Source of the DNA: Gibbula magus
Lineage: Eukaryota; Mollusca; Gastropoda; Trochida; Trochidae
DNA length: 64,000 nucleotides
Reading direction: 5' to 3'
NCBI GenBank assembly: GCA_936450465.1
Contig: OW388292.1
Location: forward strand, 13,777,372 to 13,841,371
Below are positions 23,831 to 35,125 of this stretch, one piece after another. The position numbers and the translations under genes are program-made. Position 1 is the stretch's first letter; each line of letters begins with the position of its first letter. The notes below the pieces were generated by a model. The model ran no database searches and was not told the origin of the DNA. It saw only the letters and a program-made list of their open reading frames with translations.

Positions 23831-24940
23831 TATCAGTCTAGTACGTGTACGATAATAGTATAATAGTCTAGTACATGTCGATAATAGTATAACAGTCTAG
23901 TACATGTACGATAATAGTATATCAGTCTAGTACATGTACGATAATAGTATAATAGTCTAGTACATGTACGATAATAGTATATCAGTCTAGTACATGTACG
24001 ATAATAGTATAATAGTCTAGTACATGTACGATAATAGTATATCAGTCTAGTACATGTACGATAATAGTATAATAGTCTAGTACATGTACGATAATAGTAT
24101 AATAGTCTAGTACATGTACGATAATAGTATAATAGTCTAGTACATGTACGATAATAGTATAACAGTCTAGTACATGTACGATAATAGTATAATAGTCTAG
24201 TACATGTACGATAATAGTATAATAGTCTAGTACATGTACGATAATAGTATAATAGTCTAGTACATGTACGATAATAGTATCACAGTCTAGTACATGTACG
24301 ATAATAGTATATCAGTCTAGTACATGTACGATAATAGTATAACAGTCTAGTACATGTACGATAATAGTATAACAGTCTAGTACATGTACGATAATAGTAT
24401 ATCAGTCTAGTACATGTACGATAATAGTATAACAGTCTAGTACATGTACGATAATAGTATATCAGTCTAGTACATGTACGATAATAGTATAATAGTCTAG
24501 TACATGTACGATAATAGTATATCAGTCTAGTACATGTACGATAATAGTATAATAGTCTAGTACATGTACGATAATAGTATATCAGTCTAGTACATGTACG
24601 ATAATAGTATATCAGTCTAGTACATGTACGATAATAGTATAATAGTCTAGTACATGTACGATAATAGTATAATAGTCTAGTACATGTACGATAATAGTAT
24701 AATAGTCTAGTACATGTACGATAATAGTATAACAGTCTAGTACATGTACGATAATAGTATATCAGTCTAGTACATGTACGATAATAGTATAACAGTCTAG
24801 TACGTGTACGATAATAGTATAATAGTCTAGTACATGTACGATAATAGTATAATAGTCTAGTACATGTACGATAATAGTATAACAGTCTAGTACATGTACG
24901 ATAATAGTATATCAGTCTAGTACATGTACGATAATAGTAC
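23831..24940. repeat. 30-bp minisatellite, about 37 copies, open in one frame
   Basis: The unit is ATAATAGTAT, then A(TC/AC/AT)AGTCTAG, then TACATGTACG, and includes the palindrome GTACATGTAC. After a single-base deletion near 23879 all units are exactly 30 bp. Because 30 is a multiple of 3, the minus strand has a long open frame (24280-25044, 254 codons) made of a YYYRTCTRL(L/I) repeat with a 35-residue unique leader. Variation is confined mainly to one dinucleotide position per unit. The frame is most likely a by-product of the repeat length. Confidence 0.97.
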
Positions 24941-27387
24941 AGACATTTCCTAAAATTGGGAAAGATATATGATCGGAAAATATAAAATGAAATAGAGGAA
25001 ACATCGTTCACGTATATCACGCATTTTATATCAAGGATATACATTTAGAGAATAATACCAAGCACGTGCTTTTATGGGGCATAAAGTTATACCAAGGTTG
25101 TACATTTAGATTTTACACCTAGCATGTACATTTAGTGAATCATAAAAAGTTATATGGATTTACAACTTCAAAGTTACAAACGCGCCATTTGTTCCAAATT
25201 TGTTCCAAATTTGTTCCAAATTTATCATATTAGCCATTATCTCGCGGATACACAACCTTGACTGAAGCGTCTATAGTCACATTTTTATAAATCTTCTTCT
25301 CTTGGAGATTTTTCGAGCGGTTTCCAGCGGAGCTGATTTCCCTATTTATATAAATGAAAAACAACCTTACACTGCGCACAAGTAACTGTGACGTCACGAT
25401 TGAGTTGTGAGTAATTCGACTGTCATCGTTTTGAGTTGTTATCTAAATTTTGCAACCCCAGCGACAGTTGACAGCATTTACAGTGCAACAGTACCGAATT
25501 TAATGCAAACTGTTCATATACAGTACAAAAAATAACTTCAATCCAAGAATAGAGTTCACCAATGTTTACACCTGGATTACATTGTTTATTTAGTGGTTTA
25601 TTATTGGTTGTGGTTGTGATGTTGGCACGTGGCAATACTTTGGGGGAAAGCCTTGTATACACAGTTTAGCGTTCCTTCTTCATATCGTGATTTCGGATAT
25701 TCCGAATTATTGCGAAATAGTTTGTGATTTGAGAAAAATGTTTCATCATGAAACGTGAAAAATAAGTATATATTACATACAGTACAACGTAAAAATATGA
25801 ATAACGTATTAGACACAGTTACGAGTATGTCATAAATAACATGAACTCGCTCTATAAAACGACTTTATGTGGTCAGGTGACCATCTTGCACACGTGACAC
25901 TCCATCACAGCCCAATTCATCAGAATATAACACCTAAACATCATATTACGCCTATTACACATTTACCGTGAACATCCTACAACGAAAACACAGTGGCCCA
26001 AACACCTCAAACACCTCAAAAACCTCAAAAACCTCGACATCCTATATTACCTAACACCTCTACATCCTCCCTACCTCCCTGTTATAACGCTACTTGACCT
26101 CAAACACGTGAGCGTTACGAGTATACTCCAAATATTTGACTGAATATAGTCAACAAGAGATATGTACTACATTCAGACACCTGATCTGTTTACATTCAGA
26201 GGACGGTAGACGTGAAATATTTTTATACCAGATTTCACCCTTACAAATGTCCATATATTGAAGAATATTATTATTTCGGGTTAAATAGATATTTAAATAA
26301 ACATTCATCCATAGCATGTATTTGTTTCACAATTTGGTTGGATTGTTGGAAATCTATCTTCAAAGCCGCTGTACAACTTATTACGCAAGAGGGTTAGAGA
26401 GGTGGGGTGTGACGTCATAGAGGACCAATCCCTTGTATTCATCATGTCTTACACTTGGTCTCTGAACAAATATAACTTTTCATTATTCATTCTTAAAAAA
26501 TTACAATTTTCTTTAAAATGGGAAAGGAGCATCAAGGAATGCGGAGTTTCACATCAAACTCTAATTCAAACTTGCGCTTCTAAAGATACTCCATGTTGGG
26601 GATCATGTTGAAGTTAAGGTTAACAGTATATGACCTACCGTCTATGTGATACACTACATATAGGAGCCTTGTCGCCTCTCTTAGTGGAGCTTTGTTAACG
26701 TTCATATACTCATACAGTGTGAGTCCCAGTTTCGTGACCAGTCCTTATACAACAACTTGGAACTGAATAATCTTAATCTGGAGGGGTCATTATATTGTTG
26801 GTATAATACACACATAGGAACTGACAAGATAAGTGTATTTATTTGGTGCAAAGCGTTTTAATTTAGATATGACAATGTAAGAAATATGTTTATTTTATTC
26901 CTGCAATGATGACACAAGCAAACCATTATATAAATGTATGGAAGTTGCAACATATATCGAATATTTTACAGATTTATCGAATATATTATAGTTTGAACTC
27001 TTCCAGTGCTAAATCCACATTTGCTGAACATTAGAACCTCTGTCGAACCGTCGTCTATGCAGAATAAAGAGGTTCGTTATCCATAAATAGTGTCTTCATT
27101 CCAGATAATGCTACGCCTTTTTAAAGGTTTAGTATTGTTTATGCTGCTAGTCAGAAATTTCTACAACTTATATAACTTTCCAACATTTAAATGGATGGTA
27201 TACATGAGGCTCCATAACGCTAGAACACATGCCTTATGCTATTTTATAAATGTAATCAAAATAACAACAAATCTAAATACAAAAAAAATAAAGCAAAATA
27301 AATGAATACATACATTGTGTATGAAAAATCTTATGAGGACAAATGTATACGTTATACTATAGTTTAGTTTAAAGATGAAGACAAGGA
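24941..27387. other. Non-coding stretch with a small tandem repeat
   Basis: About three copies of an 11-12 bp unit (TTGTTCCAAAT) lie at 25190-25222. CCTCAAAAA-type repeats occur near 26005-26035. No gene is recognised; frames at 25423-25816 and 26212-26611 lack motifs. Confidence 0.4.
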
Positions 27388-27483
27388 ATTTATGGATGAT
27401 TAACTTATTAATTTACATAAACTTAAATAAAGGTAACTTAAAGTTAAGTTAAAGTTAAATAAAGAAGTTGATCATCCATAAAT
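27388..27483. repeat. Inverted repeat, 19-bp arms
   Basis: ATTTATGGATGATTAACTT (27388-27406) pairs with AAGTTGATCATCCATAAAT (27465-27483) with one mismatch. The AT-rich loop contains AAGTTAAGTTAAAGTTAAA. A third, partial arm-like copy (TTATCCATAAATAGTG) lies near 27078. Confidence 0.6.
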
Positions 27484-28359
27484 GGCTAGTCTCCCTCATC
27501 ATAACAACTTCTAAAGCCTCTCAAACAGTTAATACATGTAGTTTAATGAAATTGAAAAATCTTATTAAAAATTTCACAAAACACAAAATCACATGTATGT
27601 ATATCCAAGGCAATATATGAACAAAAAATTCTCATCTTTCTACATGCTATTATTTGTTTGAATTAAGTTTCGCCTCTGTTATTAAAAGTAAATTAATTTT
27701 CATGTAAAATCTATATGTGAATTTGAACTACACACATAATCCAAAGATGTAATAACTGTACATATACGGGAGCCACCAGTGTATCGCCAGTTGTTGTTTA
27801 TAAATAAATATACGTATATACCTGGCGTTATTCTCGTCACGTGTATGACAGTAGGTTGTGGCCTGATTTGCCTTGTCAGCATATATTCTGTCTTGTATAA
27901 TACAACGATACTCCCCTTGTAAATATTGACACGTTCTAGCATGACTAAAATCATACCATATACCGAATACCCATTGAGTGTAAGGGCTTGTCAACATACG
28001 CTCTCCCTTGATGTACAATGCATTGTACATTCGCTGTGTAGTGAAGGAAAATAAATTCTGCCATGTCATAGTTTATTTATCATATCAAATTTTGTATTTG
28101 TAAATAAACGATTTTAATTAAAATGTTATCAAATGTTATTTCGTAACAGTGAATTGAAATTGAATTTATCTGTTGAACATTCAGGTAAGGAGTTCAAATG
28201 GTATAGTTTGAGGCTCTCAGCATTGCTTTATTTCTTGAGGTTTTTTTTTTTCATTAAGATTTAAAAAATCAAATTGTAACTTAATGGTTAGGTAAGGATT
28301 AGAACACTGAACCACGCTACCGAGAACCCGTGACATCTATAAATAGAGACGTAGAAGAA
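27484..28359. other. Non-coding stretch
   Basis: Two overlapping minus frames (27728-28069 and 27700-27954) have no recognisable motif. Nothing else is seen. Confidence 0.4.
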
Positions 28360-28500
28360 GGTGAAAATTAGTTTATTAAAGTGTCACACTTTGCATTTAA
28401 AGATAAAGAGGCATACACTTATCACAGAAAGGTAAATCAAAATCCAGACTGACTATATAGGCTAATGAGACACTACAAAACATAAAACATTCCTTGTAAA
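28360..28500 (-). mobile_element. LINE 3' UTR fragment
   Basis: This matches the 3' end of the element at 395-760 in order and spacing: AGAAGAAG-type tail, GTTTATTAAAGTGTCAC, then ATGAGACACTACAAA. It has no coding remnant, so it is a very short 5'-truncated insertion or a decayed copy, in the same minus orientation. Confidence 0.55.
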
Positions 28501-28803
28501 TAAATAAATCAAAATATCATCTTTATTATTTATAATATTATATTATCTATAAATACACGAGTCAGTAAGAGCGTCGTGATTCTCACTCGTCCGCTTTGAC
28601 TCACAGTGGTTATCTGGTGAATCAAAGACGTGAGCATGTAGGGATATTAATAACTAAGATAAGAGCTGACAAGGTGCTTCTGTACGTAGAGCTTCACACT
28701 GTCGGTCTGTCCCGGTGTGGAGATGTCCAGAAACAAGACTGTAGAAGTTAGATTGCCAAGTATCATTCAACTTAGTTCTGCCCAGTGCCTGTGTATAAAT
28801 AAT

Positions 28804-29212
28804 AGCCTTCAATACAGTCTAGTTCCTTATTCAGCAAGTCTAGACAAACCGAAAACACAAAAGATTAAAGAAATAAAATCATAGAAATTTTAAGTTATTA
28901 TTACAAGTCCATAGACAAAATGTTATTCTACATTCAAATTGGAGCTTCTATTCATATTTGCGTCCATGACTATTTTAAATACCTACTGTACATTAATTCA
29001 TGTGGTTTAATTTCTTTAGACTTTCAAGTTCATATCAGTATTCCGTTCGTCGAGACTTGCTGAATGAGGACCTGTAGATGTATTAAATGCTCTGATTGTA
29101 TGCACATACTTGGAGCAGGATTTGTAGAAAAGTAACATGGTGGCTTTGCAAGGCGGGGTGATTAGTTGGTATAGACTTGCTGACTGAGATCCTAGACTGT
29201 ACTAAAGGCTCT
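28804..29212. repeat. Inverted array of a dispersed ~40-bp motif
   Basis: One copy (AGCCTTCAATACAGTCTAG... AGCAAGTCTAGA, 28804-28844) faces two copies in the opposite orientation (29051-29093 and 29172-29212, both with ACTTGCTGA and CTAAAGGCTCT/TTAAATGCTCT). The arrangement resembles terminal inverted repeats of a non-autonomous element with a duplicated right end. A fourth copy is at 48345-48388. Confidence 0.55.
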
Positions 29213-30844
29213 TGTTGTATATATAGTCAGTGTGTGACATAACATCCATCCTCCACCTCAGAATCTGGAAACTTTTGGTCAGGGTTTGTATTTGAATTTG
29301 ATTTTGATTGATTTCTTTAATGTTGCCATTTAAAAATAAAAATAACCCTTTTGATCTGGCTTATTTTCAAGCTTATTCCATCCACTGACACAGCGATGGA
29401 GCAGGACGAGACGGTTTGGAGAAGAAGAACATGTTATGTAGAGACTCATATGGGGTAGGATTAAGAGTGAGCAGCAAGACAGTTATGAATTATTCAGAAT
29501 TCGTGTTAATTCATATCACTTTCAATAATCTTCTTATTTGTATTTTGTACGTCAATATTTTATGAATTACACATGCTACATAAAGATGGTGTGGAGTCGC
29601 CCCGACACCGATGTGATACAATATATAATATAGAGATTGTATATTATTCATAACAGCGATGTATTTAATTTGGGCACTTACGATGAGGTTCATCAGAAGA
29701 GATATTATTCTGAGTCTCATCTACAATGTAACGTTTTATGTAAAATCAAGTTTAATTCAAAAGAATCAAAATAATGTGTAATTGTTCTTGCTATTGTGAC
29801 TTTGTGTGAATCAAGACATCAAACATACATCAATCGCTGATTCATTGGTGTGACGATATTCGTCATGTATGTATACAATGTTTTGTAACACACTCGTGAT
29901 AGATCTAGATGTCCACTTGTACTAGCGAGCGTCAGGTGATTATAAAGAAACAGGAGATAACAAAACGGGAGTGACTACAGGTGTTAGGAAAGTAGTGTTG
30001 AGTTGGATACCCCCCAGGACCAACCCAAACCACATCAACTAGAAAGGACAACATTTTCTCATTTATGTCATATTTGTACTGTTCCTGTACCGCCAATGGT
30101 GGTTTGTTGGAAATAAAACTTGACTTGACCAGGCCAACCATAAAGTAAGGAAATATCTCGAAGTCATACACATCAAGAGGATTGCCCAAGTTCATCTCAG
30201 TTGCCCAAGTGAACAGAGATGAAGTATTATACTACATCCAAAACGGCTACCATCACTTGCTACATTGATCATCTCATTTCCATATTTTCTTTGTACTTCA
30301 TCATCTATCAATATATTGCTGTGTGCAAATCCCAATTATTTATGTTGTTAAATCAAATTAATCTCCTTAAAAAGCTGTGTTCATCAACCTCACCTATACT
30401 TAAAACCTTATAAACACTGGAAATCATTGCCATCGGGCTCTACTGTAATATCAACTCAAATCTTGTATAAATATTATAATATCCTCCTCTAGTGTATAAA
30501 TACTACCTGTTTATAAACCCAGATATTTGTATGCGTATCAATACATAAAGCGCCAGACCTGAGAAGTTGATATCATATCCGTGCATATGAATATCTTATT
30601 ATAACAGCCCTCACCATATATACATGACTTTCTTTACGTCATACATGACTGCATGCATGGCCGGCTTATTCCCTAGAAATATCACATGGAAAACTACCAC
30701 CTATAAAGGCATTTTGATTTGTCACTGTCAGAAAGGGAAAGAACCGGTTTAATGAATGAGATCGCATATCTTCCCCGGCCGACGTGTCAATGGGAGACGG
30801 AGGCGGAAGTAGAGCGACACTCGTGTATGTGTATGTGTGATCAG
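29213..30844. other. Non-coding stretch with one unrecognised minus-strand frame
   Basis: The 87-codon minus frame 29932-30195 starts MNLGNPLDVYDFEIFPYF and looks more protein-like than most, but I do not recognise it and see no splice or start context. Nothing else stands out. Confidence 0.35.
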
Positions 30845-31059
30845 TGCCGTGTTCAAGATAGGTTTCAAAGTAATCGCTCAAAGAGCGATTACTTTGAAAC
30901 CTATCTTGAACGCGATTGCTCAATGTAGCGCTACGTAGCAAGGCGAGCAAACTTTGAGGAATTTGCACTGTGTCGTTCAAGAGGGAAGAAGCGCTCATTG
31001 AGCGCTACATTGAGCGCTACATTGAGCAATTTAAGCGCTCGCTGCTATTGAACGGGGCA
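30845..31059. mobile_element. Hairpin non-autonomous element, copy 1 (215 bp)
   Basis: The ends TGCCGTGTTCAAG and TTGAACGGGGCA form imperfect terminal inverted repeats, flanked by the 3-bp duplication CAG (30842-30844 and 31060-31062). Just inside the left end is a perfect 29-bp stem (30851-30879 with 30883-30911) and a 3-bp loop. A second stem pairs ATTGCTCAATGTAGCGCT with AGCGCTACATTGAGCAAT (about 30914 and 31013). Between them are tandem 11-12 bp words (GAGCGCTACATT). It encodes nothing: the short frames at 30666-30998 and 30719-30928 merely cross it. The superfamily is not assignable from a 3-bp duplication alone. Confidence 0.85.
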
Positions 31060-31062
31060 CAG

Positions 31063-31609
31063 ATGACCGGTATCACACTGGTGTATTTATACACGGAGCA
31101 ACACTATCCGCGGAGTGATCCCGCACTTCTGATTCACCGCCGCGGTCATTAGTCCATAACTCCATAACTCTGTACAAAATGGTAATAAAAATATTTAAAA
31201 AAGAAGTGTAGTTTAGTTGTATATACACTTGTCTTGAAACTTCAAGAACAGTTATAACACTTGTTAGAATTTGATGTGTATAATATGTTTGATATGCTTC
31301 TTGAAGAATAACTGTATATATGCTGAATGATAACGAGAAGGCGGTTAGCGTGTTGCAAAATGCATATCATATACATTAATCTTAAGCACCATTCAGACAT
31401 ATAGCGGAATAATGTCTGTAGCGAAAGTATCTTGGTGTTCCTGTGTGCGAAGGTGCATCAATATGAAGTCGTGTCTACCTTATACATCCATATGATACAG
31501 CTGTAGTGATTGCTGAAGATAGTTACATTTTCAACTCTGGCAATGATACAGATTTCCTGTTTATTGGAGGTTAATTATACAAGTCTATCATAACATCGTA
31601 TATATATGG
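31063..31609. other. Non-coding stretch
   Basis: I see no gene or repeat between the hairpin element and the foldback remnant. Confidence 0.4.
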
Positions 31610-31990
31610 TAGCTCACTCGCTCTCGCTCTGGAAATACAAATATTCAGGCACGCGCATCGTTAAAGGGGCAGTAACCCGTTTTTTGTAAATTTAAAAAAA
31701 TTCCCATTCATGTCATTTATATTTACTTTAGTTGCGTTTTATAACAAAAATTGCATGTCGGCCATTTTATTGTGAACACATTTTATTATTTCGAATGACA
31801 AAAACGATTCCAATGGCTTTACGGAACCATGTAAACACATTTTGTAACTTGATTTTCCGAAGAGCGAAGGGTGTTTTACAATTGGTGACATTATTTTTCA
31901 AATACATTTCATCGACTTATTTCAGCGAATCAAACGTGCTACTGCCTCTTGAACATAGTATGTCACAGACAATCAATGTGGTATCCTCTG
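31610..31990. repeat. Remnant of a foldback element split by a MITE insertion
   Basis: The left part (31610-31660: CTCGCTCTCGCTCT, ATATTCAGGCAC, CGCATCG) and right part (31950-31975: ACATAGTATGTCACAGAC) match one continuous arm of the foldback element at 56949-57098, read in reverse complement. The TTAA MITE at 31665-31949 lies exactly between them. Confidence 0.65.
31661..31953. mobile_element. TTAA MITE, copy 1
   Basis: The body 31665-31949 is flanked by TTAA (31661-31664) and TGAA (31950-31953, one mutation from TTAA). The left end AGGGGCAGTAACCCGTTTTT and right end AACGTGCTACTGCC are inverted repeats. The interior is homologous, in inverted orientation, to the copies at 42503-42855 and 44638-44999 (shared blocks around TTGCATGTCGGCCATTTTAT and AAACGATTCCAATGGCTT). 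The TTAA target suggests a Kolobok- or piggyBac-type mobilising transposase. The 87-codon frame 31732-31995 is incidental. Confidence 0.8.
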
Positions 31991-32881
31991 TATAATTCAC
32001 TGTAATGAGGTGAGATTGTTTTAGAATCACTGTATGTATGTTCGTCTATCTTGTAAATATGTTATATGTTGCAGTTTGGACGATAACTAAATATAATTTA
32101 CAAACCGACATTATGCAGCTTTCTGGATAACTGAATGTAATTGACACGACATGATGGGAGTTGTTACTTCCTTGCTTGACACTCAGCATTATAAGAACAG
32201 AACAACGCAAAATGCACGACATGAATTTCCGATTTCGTTGTACTTAGGACAATAAACTATAGTGTTATTATTATCATTAAGAATTTACACGCCACTATGA
32301 TGCAACTTGACCGATAACTAAAGGATAAAGTATTCGGCATATTGTGCGCACCGCCTGAGTTAGTTGTTGATCGGCTGTTTCTTCAAAAAATTCGTCTATT
32401 TTTTTTACCACAATTGACAAAATCAAGTTTCTTCATTAACAGTTTTTAGAATTGAACGCCAACCCGTGAATTAAAGAATCTTTCAAATGTCATCTACCGA
32501 TTTTAACGATTTAACATTTGTCATGAACAATTTCCCCCTGTAAGCAATGTCACGTTTTCCTAAAATTGTATGTGTACTGCAGGCGTTACTAAATCGATCT
32601 TTGATTGTATCGGACGTGTAAGAATGGAGCACATTGCTCGGGGTCGATGATACAATAGACAAGATAACGCCGGGGGCTATATATAGGGAGTAGACAATGC
32701 TGTCAGTAAGGTGTTAGTGTTTTGTGGAGACTGATGACGCAATCTCAGCATGATCTTAACCCACTACGAATAGTTCGATTTGATATTCTGTTACTTAAAA
32801 AGTTCAAGGGGGATGTTGTATAACTTGAAATCATTGGTGCTTTGTATTTGAGCGACTTTCGTACTAAACAAATGCTCAAAC
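31991..32881. other. AT-rich non-coding stretch
   Basis: No gene or repeat is recognised. Confidence 0.4.
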
Positions 32882-32884
32882 CAT

Positions 32885-33120
32885 GGCCGTGTTCAAGAGA
32901 GGTTTCAAAGTAATCGCTCAATTAGCGATTACTTTTAAACCTCTCTTGAACGCGATTGCTCAATGTAGCGCTACGTAGCAAGGCGGGCAAACTTAGAGGA
33001 ATTTGCACTGTGTCGTTCAAGAGAGAATGAGCGCTACTTGAGCGCTACTTGAGCGCTACTTGAGCGCTACATTGAGCGATCAATGAGCAATTTAAGCACT
33101 CGCTGTTTTTGAACGGAGCC
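32885..33120. mobile_element. Hairpin non-autonomous element, copy 2 (236 bp)
   Basis: Same family and orientation as 30845-31059. The ends GGCCGTGTTCAAGAG and TTGAACGGAGCC are flanked by the 3-bp duplication CAT (32882-32884, 33121-33123). The main stem is 32891-32919 with 32923-32951. Relative to copy 1 one stem pair has changed on both strands (T-A to G-C), while two other changes break pairs. The internal GAGCGCTACTT/GAGCGCTACATT word is present in more copies than in copy 1, which accounts for the extra length. Confidence 0.87.
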
Positions 33121-33123
33121 CAT

Positions 33124-34874
33124 GTTTATTCTAGGAGTGTATTTCTTTAAGTCTTATTACTACATGCTATAATATATGGCAAAAGAAATTATACCAATTT
33201 TAGAGAAAGCAACAAAAATAAATACTGCCGGATGAGGTTGATGCTGACTTACTCAACAAGAGTAGATATTGTGCAAAGAAGATATACGCAATTTCGTCGG
33301 GGTAGGCTAATTTCAATGTCCATGTCAATGCAAATATCGCTGTTTCAAAATATGTTTTGACAGAATGTTTGGTATCTAAGTGAACATTTATAAAATGCAC
33401 CTAGATCCATTGTACATTGTTTGGCTTGACCTATATGAGATCATAAAACATTTTTAAAATGGTGATTGTATTATCTTTAGAAATATGCAAGGATTATATT
33501 TTGAAAATAAACAGACTAGTTTAGTTGATATTTAGAGACCTGACGTAACTATGATCCAGGCGTATTTTTTCAATTAAATAATATTTCATTTAATGTACCG
33601 CCAAGTACTGCGGTAGCCAGGTCCCCACACTAGACACCTCTGTGTCTAACAAACTCTGGATAAAATACTGATATCTCAATCGCAGACCGCGGTTTTCTCG
33701 CCTTTTACATTTCAGGTAGCGATATGAAAATGAAAATTGGTAAGTTACGCTAAAAAGTGTATTTTACAGCAAAATCCGACAATCTAAGAACAAAACATCA
33801 ACATAAACCATGATTGTAGCTAGGGTATAATACGACAACACACTATTTGATGGCAGGGTATATAAGACAATTAACATAATCAATTTTAGGCAGAACACTG
33901 AATAGACAGCTGTTGGCGCGTCCTCACAACTGCCATGAAATTATTGCAATTTTCAATGGTCTTTGTTTCATTGGCTTCGTACGTTCTCCGATAATCATAA
34001 AATGAGGTTCATCAAAATGATAATGCAAACATAGCTATCTATACGTAGAACTGTTGCAATGGAATATGATGTTCGAGGGATGTGTATGCAATGCATTATT
34101 CAATTATGCTCCAGTGTCTGCTCCGTACAATGCATAAACTAGGTATCTAGTGAAAAACATCGACATTAAGATTTACCTACAACCCTCTTATATCTAGATC
34201 CATACACACAATCAAATACAAACAATAACAACTGGTAAACATGTTTTGAACGACACACCAGTTTGATTCGTAAACAAATGCTTATTTTCTAATAATTTGC
34301 TGACACAAACTAATATTCTTCATTTATTATTGTAAGTGTCACTGTCATATATAATTTATGAATGTTTGTGTTCTCGTATCGACCTTCCTGAATCTAGAAA
34401 CTGAGACTCCTGCAACGTGTCGGTATAGCTGGCTGCATGGGCTTCTTCTTGGGTTATAATATAGCTTTGAAATATTCCTGTTTGGAGAAAATTACAAGAC
34501 AAAACTTGCATGTTATTATCAACATGTTTATATTCGCTTTCAAATGATGAGATATATACATATGTACATAAATACCCACATGCACATAAATGTGTGTTGA
34601 GCAAATTTAAATAAATAATTGTAGTCTATGGTAGTGAGATGTATTAATATGTAAACAGTCCAGGCGTGGTGTGACCAGAGGAGCCCGGATCATGGATAAC
34701 GCAATGTGCCAATGACTGATAATTTATTATGCTCGCTAATTCGGTACATGCATATTGGTTACTGCGTAAATTGTGAATGTTTGTCTCTGTTTTCTGTTTA
34801 CATTTTGGCTCCATAAATCAAGGCAAATCTTAAATAACGTTTTTAGTTGCCGGTCATCTATGCCGGTTGCCCAT
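33124..34874. other. Non-coding stretch
   Basis: No gene or repeat is recognised. Confidence 0.4.
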
Positions 34875-35125
34875 CAAGATGGCGGACAACATGGCCGCGG
34901 GCTGCTGTGACGTGTGACAACACCTGGTCACTCTCATAATTACCTACTAGAATATTACCGATCTCACGCGTTCGGTCAGCTGACTGGGAGAGCCAATGAG
35001 CGTGCAGGGATGTGGCGGCATCAGACGAGTGTGGGAGGATATCGATCTCTAGTTCTCCAGGCTGGTGCTCGTCTAGCTCCGTGCTTCATTCCGCCACTAT
35101 CAGCAGTAGTAGCACAGATCTGAAG
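34875..35125. promoter_or_regulatory. GC-richer promoter-like patch with YY1- and CCAAT-type motifs
   Basis: AAGATGGCGGACAACATGGC (about 34877-34896) contains the AAGATGGCGG core bound by YY1 in animal promoters. AGCCAATGAG lies about 100 bp further on. The patch is clearly richer in GC and CpG than its surroundings. The 69-codon frame 34914-35123 is unrecognised. No transcript is identified, so promoter function is inference. Confidence 0.25.

Noticed and set aside
27700..28069. Overlapping minus frames of 113 and 84 codons
   Set aside because: They occupy different frames of the same bases, with no recognised motif or splice support.
30666..30998. Open frames of 110 and 69 codons on opposite strands
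   Set aside because: They cross the hairpin element, so both strands of the palindrome give the same peptide word (RFQSNRS..SDYFETYLE).
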